Shown here: one piece after another, positions 32,424 through 40,757 of the stretch | Position numbering within the stretch: position 1 is the stretch's first letter | How the letters are laid out: each line of letters starts with the position of its first letter | Assembly: GCF_000023265.1 (NCBI RefSeq) | Contig: NC_013124.1 | Coordinates: forward strand, 186,001-250,000 | From: Acidimicrobium ferrooxidans DSM 10331 | GTDB taxonomy: Bacteria > Actinomycetota > Acidimicrobiia > Acidimicrobiales > Acidimicrobiaceae | Direction of reading: 5' to 3' | Length of the DNA stretch: 64,000 bases | Notes under the pieces: generated by a model | Databases searched by the model: none | Told to the model about the DNA's origin: nothing | The model's input: the letters and a program-made list of their open reading frames with translations, nothing else | Program-made: the position numbers and the translations under genes

Positions 32424-33604
32424 GGTCACTGCTCGTCGTCGACGACTCCGGCGTCGTGCGCATGATGGTGCGGCGCTGGCTGCTGGAGGCCTGTCGTGAT
32501 CTCGAGGTCGTCGAAGCCTCGGGTGGTCGAGCTGCGCTCGAGCTCCTCGAGCAGCGCACCGTCGATCTGATCCTCCTTGATGTCGAGATGCCCGACCTCG
32601 ACGGCCTGAGCGTGGTGCGCACGCTGCGCGTCCGGGGCGTTCGTACCCCGGTCGTGATGTTCTCGACCCTCACGAGTCGCGGCACCGACGTCGCGGTGGC
32701 GGCCCTTCTCGCCGGCGCAAGCGACGTCATCGCCAAGCCGCAGGCATCGAACCAGGGCGCGGGCCGTCAAGCGCTCGTGGAACGTGTCTGTTCGTTGCTG
32801 GCGGCCGAGGAGGAGCTCATCGTGGCCGCGGCAACCCAGGGCGTGCCTGCGTCGGCCCGGGTCGTCGAGCCCGCCACGCCGCGCGTGGGCGCGGGTGCCC
32901 CACGCATCGCACACCGCGTGCCGTGGCAGGCCCCGGCGATGCGCACGAGCCCAACACCGCGTCGTCAGGAGGTGCCGACCCATCGTGCGGCACCTCCGCT
33001 GACCGTCCTGCGCCCCAGACGGCCACAAGCCCCGGGCCTCGTCGTTGTGGCCTCATCGACCGGTGGACCCCAAGCGCTGGCTTCGTTCCTCGCGGGCCTC
33101 GGTCGAGTCGCGGTGCCGACGGTGTGCGTGCAGCACATGCCCGCCAGCTTCCTTCCGCTGCTCGCTGCCCGCCTCGCCGAGCAGCTCGGCTCGGACGTCG
33201 CCCTGGCCGAGGACGGTGAGGTCGCTCGCGCGGGCACCGTCCGACTCGCGGCTGGAGGCCGTCATCTCATCGTGACGGCGGATCGCCCTGACGGGAGCCT
33301 TCGGCTGGGCTACGTCGATCAACCACCGGAGAACTCCTGTCGCCCATCGGCGGACGTGCTGTTTCGCTCGGCCGCCGCGACCGGCGTGCGAGCGATGGCG
33401 GTCGTGCTCACGGGCATGGGGGCCGATGGGGCCAAGGGTGCTGCTGCCGTCGCCGAGGCGGGCGGTGTCGTCGCCATCCAGGACGCGGCGAGCGCTGTCG
33501 TCTGGGGGATGCCGGGTGCGGTCGATGCCCTCGGCGTGGCCAGCGTGGTTGCGCCGCCAGCCGAGCTCGGCGACCGCGTCCGTCGGCTGGTTGGCATGCC
33601 CTGA
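32420..33604 (+). CDS. cheB: Chemotaxis response regulator/methylesterase CheB
   Basis: Demethylates or deamidates chemoreceptors for adaptation. The 394-aa protein has a receiver domain with Asp54 (L-I-L-L-D-V-E-M-P), a long variable linker (about residues 125-195), and the methylesterase domain with A-S-S-T-G-G-P (Ser nucleophile), C-V-Q-H-M-P (His) and L-T-G-M-G-A-D-G (Asp). The start is TTG overlapping the cheW stop; the sequence after it (R-S-L-L-V-V-D-D-S) fits a receiver N-terminus. Its last base is the first base of cheR's ATG. Confidence 0.93.
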   Translation: MRSLLVVDDSGVVRMMVRRWLLEACRDLEVVEASGGRAALELLEQRTVDLILLDVEMPDLDGLSVVRTLRVRGVRTPVVMFSTLTSRGTDVAVAALLAGASDVIAKPQASNQGAGRQALVERVCSLLAAEEELIVAAATQGVPASARVVEPATPRVGAGAPRIAHRVPWQAPAMRTSPTPRRQEVPTHRAAPPLTVLRPRRPQAPGLVVVASSTGGPQALASFLAGLGRVAVPTVCVQHMPASFLPLLAARLAEQLGSDVALAEDGEVARAGTVRLAAGGRHLIVTADRPDGSLRLGYVDQPPENSCRPSADVLFRSAAATGVRAMAVVLTGMGADGAKGAAAVAEAGGVVAIQDAASAVVWGMPGAVDALGVASVVAPPAELGDRVRRLVGMP

Positions 33605-34488
33605 TGGTCGATCCCGGCGTCTTCCAGCGCATTCGTGCGTTCCTGCGCCGCGAGATCGGTGTCGATCTGGGTGCGGATCGGGCCTATCTGGTCGAGACTC
33701 GCCTCGGTTCGGCGCGATCGCTCGGCCGTTGGCGCTCGATCGATGCGTTGACGCAGGCCGCGGAGGCCGGCGACCTCGAGGCGCGGCGTCGCTTGGTCGA
33801 GGCGCTCGTCACCACCGAGACGTTCTTCTTCCGAGACAGTGCGGCCTTCGACGCACTGCGGACGCGCGTCTTGCCTGAGCTGTTCGAGCAGCGCCGCGGT
33901 GGCACCATCGCGATCTGGTGCGCTGCGAGTTCGTCCGGCCAGGAGCCGTACTCGATCGCCATCTTGGTGGCGAGCCGATTTCCGTCACTGCGCTCGCGGG
34001 TGCGCATCCTCGCCACCGACGTCTCCGAGGACATGGTCGAGCGCACGCGGCGCGGGGAGTACTCCGCGTTCGAGGTGCAGCGCGGCCTGGAACCGCGGAT
34101 GCTCGAGCAAGCCTTCGTCCCGATCGCCGGAGGGTTTGCCGTACGCGACGAGATCCGGCGCATGGTCGAGGTCCGTCTCCTCAATCTTGCCCAGCCGTTC
34201 CCGTCGATCGGGCCCTTCGACGTCGTCTTCGTCCGCAACGTGCTGATCTACGTGCCGCCAACGGACCGACCCGCCATCTTGGCACGCGTCGCAGAACGGA
34301 TGCGGCCCGGCGCCTACCTCGTCCTCGGCAACGGTGAGTCGGTCGGCCCTGAGGTGCGCGCGTTCGAGCGCGCGAGTGACCTCCGGGCACCGATCTATCG
34401 TCGGGTCGACGGAGTTTGCCGAGCAACGCAGCATCTGCGAGACTCAAGGGCAGCGCCGAGCCGAGGAGGAGGGGGTGCCACGGGGTAG
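33604..34488 (+). CDS. cheR: Chemotaxis methyltransferase CheR
   Basis: Methylates chemoreceptors with S-adenosylmethionine. The 294-aa protein shows T-T-E-T-F-F-F-R-D, then W-C-A-A-S-S-S-G-Q-E-P-Y-S-I-A (SAM-binding), I-L-A-T-D-V-S-E, and V-F-V-R-N-V-L-I-Y, all CheR hallmarks. The last 25 residues are Arg- and Gly-rich and overlap the GntR gene by 14 bp. Confidence 0.94.
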   Translation: MVDPGVFQRIRAFLRREIGVDLGADRAYLVETRLGSARSLGRWRSIDALTQAAEAGDLEARRRLVEALVTTETFFFRDSAAFDALRTRVLPELFEQRRGGTIAIWCAASSSGQEPYSIAILVASRFPSLRSRVRILATDVSEDMVERTRRGEYSAFEVQRGLEPRMLEQAFVPIAGGFAVRDEIRRMVEVRLLNLAQPFPSIGPFDVVFVRNVLIYVPPTDRPAILARVAERMRPGAYLVLGNGESVGPEVRAFERASDLRAPIYRRVDGVCRATQHLRDSRAAPSRGGGGATG

Positions 34489-35347
34489 CGTCGTGCCGCT
34501 TTCCCAGAGCGCGTACCAGAGCATCAGATCTGCCATCGTGGACCTGACGTTGCCACCGGGATCGTTCTTCCTGGATCGAGACGTCGCGGATCTGGTCGGT
34601 GCCTCTCGGACGCCGATTCGTGAAGCGCTCGCGCGTCTCGAGGTCGAGGGTTGGGTCGAGTCGGTGCCGCGCAAGGGCTTTCGCGTGAGCGGCGTGGACC
34701 TCGACGAGGTCAGTGAGATGGCCGAGATGGTGGCCGGGATCGAAGCGGCGGGCTGCATCAGCCTTGCCACCGAGCAAGATCGAGTGCGTACCTCGCTGCT
34801 CCGTGAGACCAACGCGCAGCTCGGCGTGTTCGCCGAGGAGGGCAACGTCGTGGCCTTCCTCCTCCACGACGACCGATTCCACCGACTCACCGCGGCGGGT
34901 GGGCTCGGTCATCGGCTCACCGGTTCGATCTACTCGCTCTTGATCGATCAACTCCATCGCGCGCGCCGACTGCGCCCCGCGTCTCCCGGTGACCTCCTGC
35001 GTCACGTCGAGGAGCATCGCCTGCTCATCATGTCGCTCGAGCTCGGTGATGCCGAGGCCGCGGCGCTGATCTGTCGGGGCCATCGTCGCCGCATGGTCGA
35101 GCGACTGCGCACGACGATCGAGAGCCTCGGACGTGAGGTGGTCGAGACGACCTCGATGCTGGTAGACGCCGCGGGTGACGAGACCTCGTCGAGCGCGAGC
35201 GATGAGGAGGCCGCGGTCGGTGACGCGGCGCGATCGGACGCCAAGGAACCCGAGGAAATCATCGGCCAGATGAGCGCTGAGGCCGCCGAGCGTTCGCAGC
35301 GTCGTCGGGTGAGGCTCGGGCGGCGACGCCGCAGTGAGGGAGGCTGA
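34475..35347 (+). CDS. GntR-family (FadR/FCD) regulator inside the chemotaxis operon
   Basis: A 290-aa regulator. The winged helix is visible as Y-Q-S-I-R-S-A-I-V-D-L-T-L-P-P-G, then S-R-T-P-I-R-E-A-L-A-R-L-E-V-E-G-W-V, the GntR signature. The FCD effector domain has H-D-D-R-F-H-R-L and H-V-E-E-H-R-L-L-I, whose His and Asp normally hold a metal and a carboxylate ligand. About 60 extra C-terminal residues are charged and low-complexity. The GTG at 34475 has GAGGAGG upstream; a GTG at 34493 is also possible. Its ligand is unknown. Confidence 0.85.
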   Translation: MPRGSVVPLSQSAYQSIRSAIVDLTLPPGSFFLDRDVADLVGASRTPIREALARLEVEGWVESVPRKGFRVSGVDLDEVSEMAEMVAGIEAAGCISLATEQDRVRTSLLRETNAQLGVFAEEGNVVAFLLHDDRFHRLTAAGGLGHRLTGSIYSLLIDQLHRARRLRPASPGDLLRHVEEHRLLIMSLELGDAEAAALICRGHRRRMVERLRTTIESLGREVVETTSMLVDAAGDETSSSASDEEAAVGDAARSDAKEPEEIIGQMSAEAAERSQRRRVRLGRRRRSEGG

Positions 35348-35422
35348 GGACCAGGAGGCGTCAAGCGTAGGCCGCGCCGTGCCGATACCACGATGGAAGA
35401 ACGAGTGGCGCAAGGAGGCACG

Positions 35423-35791
35423 GTGAAGATTCTGGTTGCGGACGACTCGCGGGCGATGCGCATGATCGTCATTCGACAGCTGCGTCACGCGGGGCTCGAC
35501 GACGCCGAGTTCCTCCAGGCAGAGAACGGCTTCGACGCGCTCGAGCTGGTGCGGCGCGAGCAGCCCGATCTCATCTTGTCGGACTGGAACATGCCGGAGA
35601 TGAACGGGCTCGAGTTCCTCCAGGCGCTTCGCTCCGAGGGCAGCGACACCCCGTTCGGCTTCGTCACGAGCGAGGGAACCCCGGACATGATCCGGATGGC
35701 TCGTTCGGCTGGGGCGACGTTCCTGATCGCCAAGCCGTTCACGCCCGAGGGATTCCGCGAGACGCTCGAGGGTGCGGGGGTCTTCGCGTGA
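35423..35791 (+). CDS. cheY: Chemotaxis response regulator CheY
   Basis: A 122-aa single receiver domain that signals to the flagellar motor. Acidic pocket D7-D8 (A-D-D-S-R), phosphoacceptor Asp54 in L-S-D-W-N-M-P-E-M-N-G, Thr/Ser in F-V-T-S-E-G and Lys in I-A-K-P-F. The GTG at 35423 is chosen because AAGGAGG is at 35412-35418; an ATG at 35393 is in frame but would put a hydrophilic leader before the first strand. It overlaps the CheX-like gene (GTGA). Confidence 0.93.
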   Translation: MKILVADDSRAMRMIVIRQLRHAGLDDAEFLQAENGFDALELVRREQPDLILSDWNMPEMNGLEFLQALRSEGSDTPFGFVTSEGTPDMIRMARSAGATFLIAKPFTPEGFRETLEGAGVFA

Positions 35792-36276
35792 GCGGTGTCC
35801 TCGACCTGTGGTCGACGGCACTCGCCGACGGCGTCGCCTCGATGCGTGAAGGCATCTTCGCGCTGTTCGATGGCGTGGTCGAGCAGGTTCCCGGAGCGAG
35901 CGTCGAGGGCCTGCCAGGTGCGTGGGTCTCCTACGTGGGGGAGCGCCTCGCCGTGGAGTTTGCCCTCGTCGCGCCAGACGTGACCTTGGTGGCGCTCACG
36001 GCGGCCCTGACAGGCCTCGCAGAGCCCTCGGAACTGGCCGTCAGCGACGCTGTGATCGAGATCGCGAACATGCTCGGCGGCGTCGCCAAGCGTCGCCTCG
36101 TCGCCGCTGATCCGACGTTGCGCACCGGCATGCCGAAGTTCCTCTACGCCGGTGCGGTCGTGCCACGCCAGACCGATTCGCTCGTCCTCGAGGCCGGCAC
36201 CGTGGCCGGTCCGGTGCTCCTTGGCGCCATGGTGAGCCGCGCAGCGGATCGCGAGCTTGCGGAGCTCCACCCATGA
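35788..36276 (+). CDS. CheX/CheC-like CheY-P phosphatase
   Basis: A 162-aa protein with the phosphatase signature D-x3-E-x2-N: Asp87, Glu91 and Asn94 in S-D-A-V-I-E-I-A-N-M, followed by Pro116, close to the family's spacing. In CheC/CheX/FliY proteins the Glu and Asn remove phosphate from CheY-P. The start overlaps the cheY stop, so it is translated with its likely substrate. It probably resets the motor signal in place of CheZ, which actinobacteria lack. Confidence 0.75.
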   Translation: MSGVLDLWSTALADGVASMREGIFALFDGVVEQVPGASVEGLPGAWVSYVGERLAVEFALVAPDVTLVALTAALTGLAEPSELAVSDAVIEIANMLGGVAKRRLVAADPTLRTGMPKFLYAGAVVPRQTDSLVLEAGTVAGPVLLGAMVSRAADRELAELHP

Positions 36277-36773
36277 CCGTCGCTGGCTACGACGTACCGT
36301 TGCTCCCACGCCTCGACGACCTCGAGCGGTTGTTCATCACCTTGCTCGGTCGAGAGGTGCGGATCAACCGACTGCGCCAGGGCGTGACGATCGCCGAGCC
36401 CGATCGCATCGGCACCTATGTGGACCGTAGCGGCGCCCTCCGGTGCGTCGTGGCCGTCGATCGCACGCTCGGTGCTGGCCTCGGCGGAGCGCTCGCGCTC
36501 ATCCCTCCCGGGGCGGTTGAGGAGGACCTCGCCGAGTCCGACGAGCTGCCCGAGCACCTCGCGGACAACCTCCATGAGGTGCTCAACATTCTCGCGAGCG
36601 CCTTCAACGAGACGCGCGAGCGGGCGCTGCACGTGCGCCTTAGCGACGTCGTCACCGCCAGCGAGGGCTCGGAGGCAGTTCACGCACTCCTCGCAGGAGG
36701 CACGGGTCGCGTCGACTGCGACGTCATCGTTCCTGGCTATCCCGGCGGCCAACTCGCGATTCGGATCCAGTGA
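36273..36773 (+). CDS. Second CheX/CheC-like protein
   Basis: A 166-aa protein not strongly similar to the previous one but with the same D-x3-E-x2-N pattern: Asp98, Glu102 and Asn105 in A-D-N-L-H-E-V-L-N-I-L. The conserved Pro about 22 residues later is missing. It overlaps the first CheX-like gene by 4 bp and the glycosyltransferase start. It may be an inactive or differently specialised partner; a heterodimer is possible but not shown. Confidence 0.5.
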   Translation: MTVAGYDVPLLPRLDDLERLFITLLGREVRINRLRQGVTIAEPDRIGTYVDRSGALRCVVAVDRTLGAGLGGALALIPPGAVEEDLAESDELPEHLADNLHEVLNILASAFNETRERALHVRLSDVVTASEGSEAVHALLAGGTGRVDCDVIVPGYPGGQLAIRIQ

Positions 36774-38599
36774 TGCTCGTTCGCGTCTGTGACCACGAGC
36801 GTGTGGGGGCCGACGGTGCGGCGTGGGTGCTCGTTCCTGGCGAGTCCGTCCCTCCCGACCAGATCGCTGCTGCGCCTGCCGTGGTCATCGTGGTCGAGGA
36901 TGCGCTGGTCGATGCGCGGAGCGCGCGGCGTCTCGTCGAACTCGCGAGCCAGGGGGTCGTCGCGGTACCTCGCTCGCCGAGTGTCGTCGGCAGAGGACAT
37001 GTCCTGCTCACGACCGGTGACGACGTCGGGACCGTCGAGGGTCGTGAGGCGCTCGCCGAACGAGTCTCGAAGCACTTTGCGGGCCTCACCGAGGACCTCG
37101 AGCTGGTGCCCACGCTCGCCGTGGCCGTGCCCGGCGCTTGGGCAGCGAGAGCGCTGGACGAACGTTGGACGACGGTCCATGAGCTCTTCGCGCGGCTCGT
37201 CGACTCACGGCCAGCCGAACTTGCGTTCGATGCCGTCGCGGTGGCGCGGCGTCCCGTTGAGGGGCTCGTGCCGGCTGCACCGCGGCGACGCCCCCTGGTG
37301 TCGGCCTGCATGATCGTGCGTGATGAGGCCGTGTGGCTCGCTGACGCCATCGATTCGTTGGCTGGCTTCGCGGACGAGGTTGTCGTCTACGACACCGGTT
37401 CGACCGACGCGACGGTCGATGTGGCTCGGCGTCACGGGGCTCGTGTGATCGAGGGCACGTGGGATGACGACTTCGGAGCGGCGCGCAACCGGAGCGCGGC
37501 GGACGCGCGCGGCGAGTGGATCGTTTGGCTGGACGCCGACGAGCGCCTCGGTGGCGATCTCGCCACGGCCCGGGCACGTCTCGCAGACCCGCTAGCGCAG
37601 TGGGAGGGCTACAGCGTCCGGATCCGCAACCTCACGGGTGTGGGGCTGACATGGGCGGATCACTTTGCGATGCGGCTCTTTCGCCGTGCGGCGGGCGCCT
37701 GGCGCGGAGCCTTGCACGAGACGGTCTGGTCGCGTGATCACGCTCGGCCGCTCAACGCGCACCCGGCGAGCGAGCTGCATCTCGTTCATCTCGGCTACTT
37801 GGACGTGGTGATGCGCCAACGGGGCAAGGGGGAGCGGAACCTTCGGGTTGCATCGCACAACGAGTCTGCGTCCGAACCGCTCGAGGCGCTCGTGCACGAG
37901 ATCCGCTCACGGTTGCTCGCCGGTGAGCACGCCACGGTCGTTGCGCTGGTGGAGGACCGGGTCCTGCCGGCTCCTCCTGGGCCGTTGCGCAAGCTCGGAC
38001 TGCTCGCTGGCTTCGAGAGCGCCCTCGCGCTGGGGAGCTTCGACGTCGCCCGTACCTTCGTCGACGCATTGGCCACGCAGCCCGATGTCCCAGCCGCCTT
38101 CGCGCTCGAGGCGAGCGCTCGGTTGGCCGCCACGACCGGCGACCTCGAGGGGGCCCTTCGCGATCTCGCCGGCATCGACACGCGCGTCGAGGATGTCGAC
38201 GGTCTCGTGGTCGATCCCGAGCGCCTTGCCGGCCTCACCGCTCGCTGTCTCGCCGGGCTCGGCCGCTTCGATGAGGCGAGCGACGTCGTCGTCGCGGCGC
38301 TCGCGCGTGGCACGGTCGACGTCGATCTTCGCGAAGTCGTCGCCTGGTTCGACCACGCCAACCGACCACTCGCCGATCTTGAGTCCGCGATCCATCCCGA
38401 GCAGCGTCAGCTCATCGCGGCCTCGGTACTCCCCGCTGCGGAGCTTGCCGAGCGTCTCTTCTGGGCGTTCGTCGAGGCGAACCCCGCTTGCACCGTCTGG
38501 CTTGCCGCGGGCGAGCTGGCAGCGCGACGCGTCGGCGGCCCGGTCCACGAGCGGTGGCGTCGACTGCTCGCCGACGCCGGCCTCGTACCGAGTGCCTAG
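36773..38599 (+). CDS. GT2 glycosyltransferase with helical repeat domain
   Basis: A 608-aa protein in three parts. Residues 1-175 have no clear match. Residues 178-350 are a GT-A glycosyltransferase domain: S-A-C-M-I-V-R-D-E-A, Y-D-T-G-S-T-D-A-T (nucleotide-sugar site) and W-L-D-A-D-E-R (D-x-D metal site). The remaining 240 residues are Ala/Leu-rich helices resembling TPR repeats. Its position at the end of the chemotaxis unit, overlapping the CheX-like gene, suggests flagellin or other surface glycosylation, which is inference. The start could also be the GTG 3 bp upstream. Confidence 0.8.
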   Translation: MLVRVCDHERVGADGAAWVLVPGESVPPDQIAAAPAVVIVVEDALVDARSARRLVELASQGVVAVPRSPSVVGRGHVLLTTGDDVGTVEGREALAERVSKHFAGLTEDLELVPTLAVAVPGAWAARALDERWTTVHELFARLVDSRPAELAFDAVAVARRPVEGLVPAAPRRRPLVSACMIVRDEAVWLADAIDSLAGFADEVVVYDTGSTDATVDVARRHGARVIEGTWDDDFGAARNRSAADARGEWIVWLDADERLGGDLATARARLADPLAQWEGYSVRIRNLTGVGLTWADHFAMRLFRRAAGAWRGALHETVWSRDHARPLNAHPASELHLVHLGYLDVVMRQRGKGERNLRVASHNESASEPLEALVHEIRSRLLAGEHATVVALVEDRVLPAPPGPLRKLGLLAGFESALALGSFDVARTFVDALATQPDVPAAFALEASARLAATTGDLEGALRDLAGIDTRVEDVDGLVVDPERLAGLTARCLAGLGRFDEASDVVVAALARGTVDVDLREVVAWFDHANRPLADLESAIHPEQRQLIAASVLPAAELAERLFWAFVEANPACTVWLAAGELAARRVGGPVHERWRRLLADAGLVPSA

Positions 38600-39107
38600 T
38601 AGGGGTGCACTGGACTGTAACGCACTGGACTGTCACGCGCGGGCGCTGCAAGAGCCATCGGCTCCAGGCGGGAAGAGAGTGGCGCCTCCGGGACGGCCGG
38701 CGCTGGTGTGCGGCGTCCTCTCTCCGGTGGCTGGAGCAGAGATCGCACCCCGGTAGCTCCGAGTGGCGCCAGCCACTGCCTCGCGCGTCGTCGTCCCCGA
38801 CGCAGGCGAGGGCTCCGGTGCCGGTCCTCTCGCTGCGCGGACGGCCGTGGGGCGTGGTGGCGCGTGCGGAAGGCCCCGGAGCGAGCCCTAGTCGTCATCC
38901 ACGTGGATAGGAGCGCTGCTCGTGTCGGTTTCGCGAGCCGTGCGGGGCCGTACATCTTGGTCGGTGCGACGACGTGAGCTCCTCGCCGGGGATGATTCCA
39001 GAATCTGACCCATCCCGTGCTCCGCTGGTGGGTGTCGATCGGGAGAGGGCAGAGCAGTTCAAGCACGCGGAGGAGCGTGACTGACGCGAAGGAAGCCTTC
39101 TCGGCCC
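38600..39107. other. 508-bp gap without a supported gene
   Basis: Frames of up to 156 codons are open on both strands but none has a recognisable product or ribosome binding site. The only structure I see is a 15-bp tandem repeat at its left edge. The stretch separates the motility island from the S51 peptidase gene, which ends here from the right. Confidence 0.4.
38607..38633. repeat. Two direct copies of GCACTGGACTGT, period 15 bp
   Basis: The 12-bp unit occurs at 38607-38618 and 38622-38633, right after the glycosyltransferase stop. Two copies could be a regulator binding site or a remnant of replication slippage. Confidence 0.6.
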
Positions 39108-39797
39108 TCAGGCGGTGGTGGCGTCGCTCAAGGGGAGTGTGACGTCATCGAATGCGAGTTCATGGCCCTGACGCAGGAGGCGCACCGTACCGACTCCGAC
39201 GCGCTCGAGGGTGCCGTCGCCTCGAACGACGAGGCCCGTCTCTTCATCGATCTCGGCAACCGTGACGTTGGGTGGAGCAAGACGAACCGTGCGGCTTCGT
39301 AGGTCGCGTGGCCAGGTGTCGGCGTGCGGGATGACGGCGAGACCGGGGATCATCCCGAGCCCCACCGTGAGCGCGCCACCACGTGGGTCGACCATGGGAT
39401 CGCCGATGACCATCGCCCCAGCCGACGAGGCGAGGACGGTCGCCCCCTGATCGAGTGTGGCGCGCAGTGCATCGAGGATCGGGGTCGCGCGCAGCACGCC
39501 TCGCAGGTGAAACGGTGAGCCCCCGATGAGGTAGAGGCACCGCGCGGTGCGAACCATGTCGGCGAGCACCGGATCGAAGGCCTGAGCGCGCTCGTACAGC
39601 GGTAGCTCGACGACGCGAACCCCTGCTGCCCCGAGTACGGATTGGGCTCGTTCGACGGCGCGTTCGGGTCGCTCGAAGGCGGCCGCTGTCGGGACGAGCA
39701 GCAGTTCGCCCCCTGCCTCGGTGGCGAACGTCGCTTCGAAGCTCGCGCGCGAACCGAACTCGCCACCCCCGACCAACACGATGGTTCCCAGCCCCAC
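39108..39797 (-). CDS. Peptidase S51 family protein (peptidase E/cyanophycinase-like)
   Basis: A 229-aa protein. G-G-G-E-F at the N-terminus, L-Y-L-I-G-G-S-P-F and the nucleophile region A-S-S-A-G-A-M-V-I-G-D mark the S51 fold, which includes dipeptidase E and cyanophycinase. The Ser in S-A-G-A is the expected nucleophile. Substrate not determined. The GTG at 39797 has a TAGGAT 7 nt upstream, so it is probably leaderless, divergent from the hydroxyacyl-CoA dehydrogenase gene. Confidence 0.82.
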   Translation of the reverse strand: MGLGTIVLVGGGEFGSRASFEATFATEAGGELLLVPTAAAFERPERAVERAQSVLGAAGVRVVELPLYERAQAFDPVLADMVRTARCLYLIGGSPFHLRGVLRATPILDALRATLDQGATVLASSAGAMVIGDPMVDPRGGALTVGLGMIPGLAVIPHADTWPRDLRSRTVRLAPPNVTVAEIDEETGLVVRGDGTLERVGVGTVRLLRQGHELAFDDVTLPLSDATTA

Positions 39798-39804
39798 GTC
39801 GAGG

Positions 39805-39810
39805 ATCCTA
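39805..39810 (-). promoter_or_regulatory. Candidate leaderless -10 for the S51 peptidase (TAGGAT)
   Basis: TAGGAT on the minus strand ends 7 nt before the GTG at 39797. Confidence 0.45.
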
Positions 39811-39848
39811 GGCCGCGACCGTGGCGAGCGCGCCGGCCACGTCCCCGA

Positions 39849-39854
39849 TAGGAT
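39849..39854 (+). promoter_or_regulatory. Candidate leaderless -10 for the hydroxyacyl-CoA dehydrogenase (TAGGAT)
   Basis: TAGGAT ends 6 nt before the ATG at 39861. Confidence 0.45.
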
Positions 39855-39860
39855 CGCGCC

Positions 39861-40757
39861 ATGGAGGGCAGTGATCCACCCTTGTCGATGCCCGATCCCG
39901 TCAGGCGGCTCGGCGTCGTCGGTACGGGGACGATGGCGACCGGCATCATCGAGGTCGCCGCGCGAAAGGCCATCGACGTCGTCGTCTGGGCCCGCTCCGA
40001 CCAGAGCGCGTCAGCGGTCCGGGAGCGCTTGCAAGCCCGGCTCGCGCGCGAGGTCGCTCGTGGCGTCATCGCTGAGCAGGCCGCCCATGAGGTCGGGGAG
40101 CGTGTCAGCATCACGCGTGCGGTGGATGACCTGGGTGGGTGCGAGGTCATCGTGGAGTCGATCGTCGAGGCGCTCGAGCCCAAGCGGGTTCTGTTCGCGC
40201 AGCTCGGCTCGGTGACCGGTCCCGAGACGGTGCTCGCCTCCAATACGTCCACCCTCGGCATCGGGCAGCTCGCCCAGGTCACCGAGCATCCCGAGCGTGT
40301 GTGTGGACTCCACTTCTTCAACCCCGTGACGCGCATGGAGCTCGTGGAGGTGGTCCGGGGTCTCGAGACGTCGCCCGCGACCATCGCTCGTGCGACTGCG
40401 TTCGCGGTGCAGCTCGCCAAGACGCCTATCGAGGTCGAGGACGAAGCCGGCTTCGTCGTCAACGCCTTGCTGTTCCCCTCGATCAACGCCGCAGTCCGCC
40501 TGGTGGAGCGTGGTGTCGCGAGTGCCGAAGACGTCGACCGCGCGATGGTGCTCGGCGCGAACCACCCTCTCGGACCGCTGGCCCTCGCCGATCTCGTGGG
40601 GCTCGACGTCACCGTCGCGATCCTCGATCGGCTCTGGGCGGCGACTGGAGACCCGGCGCTCGTGCCCGCGCCGACCCTTCGGAGGCTCGTCGCGGCGGGC
40701 CGGCTCGGTCGCAAGAGCGGGTGGGGTTTCTACCGTTACGACGGAGGGGATCGGTGA
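39861..40757 (+). CDS. 3-hydroxyacyl-CoA (3-hydroxybutyryl-CoA) dehydrogenase
   Basis: A 298-aa NAD(P)-dependent dehydrogenase. The Rossmann motif is V-V-G-T-G-T-M-A-T-G-I (the family usually has Gly where Ala stands here). S-N-T-S-T-L, G-L-H-F-F-N-P-V (catalytic His) and the P-L-G-P-L-A-L-A-D-L-V-G-L-D signature identify it. It interconverts 3-hydroxy- and 3-oxoacyl-CoA in C4 metabolism. An alternative ATG lies at 39888. The stop overlaps the start of the B12 mutase gene, so the two belong to one pathway. Confidence 0.92.
   Translation: MEGSDPPLSMPDPVRRLGVVGTGTMATGIIEVAARKAIDVVVWARSDQSASAVRERLQARLAREVARGVIAEQAAHEVGERVSITRAVDDLGGCEVIVESIVEALEPKRVLFAQLGSVTGPETVLASNTSTLGIGQLAQVTEHPERVCGLHFFNPVTRMELVEVVRGLETSPATIARATAFAVQLAKTPIEVEDEAGFVVNALLFPSINAAVRLVERGVASAEDVDRAMVLGANHPLGPLALADLVGLDVTVAILDRLWAATGDPALVPAPTLRRLVAAGRLGRKSGWGFYRYDGGDR

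Noticed and set aside
38596-39066. 156-codon minus-strand frame in the gap after the glycosyltransferase
   Set aside because: No ribosome binding site, no recognisable domain and an Arg/Pro/Ala-rich composition typical of chance frames.
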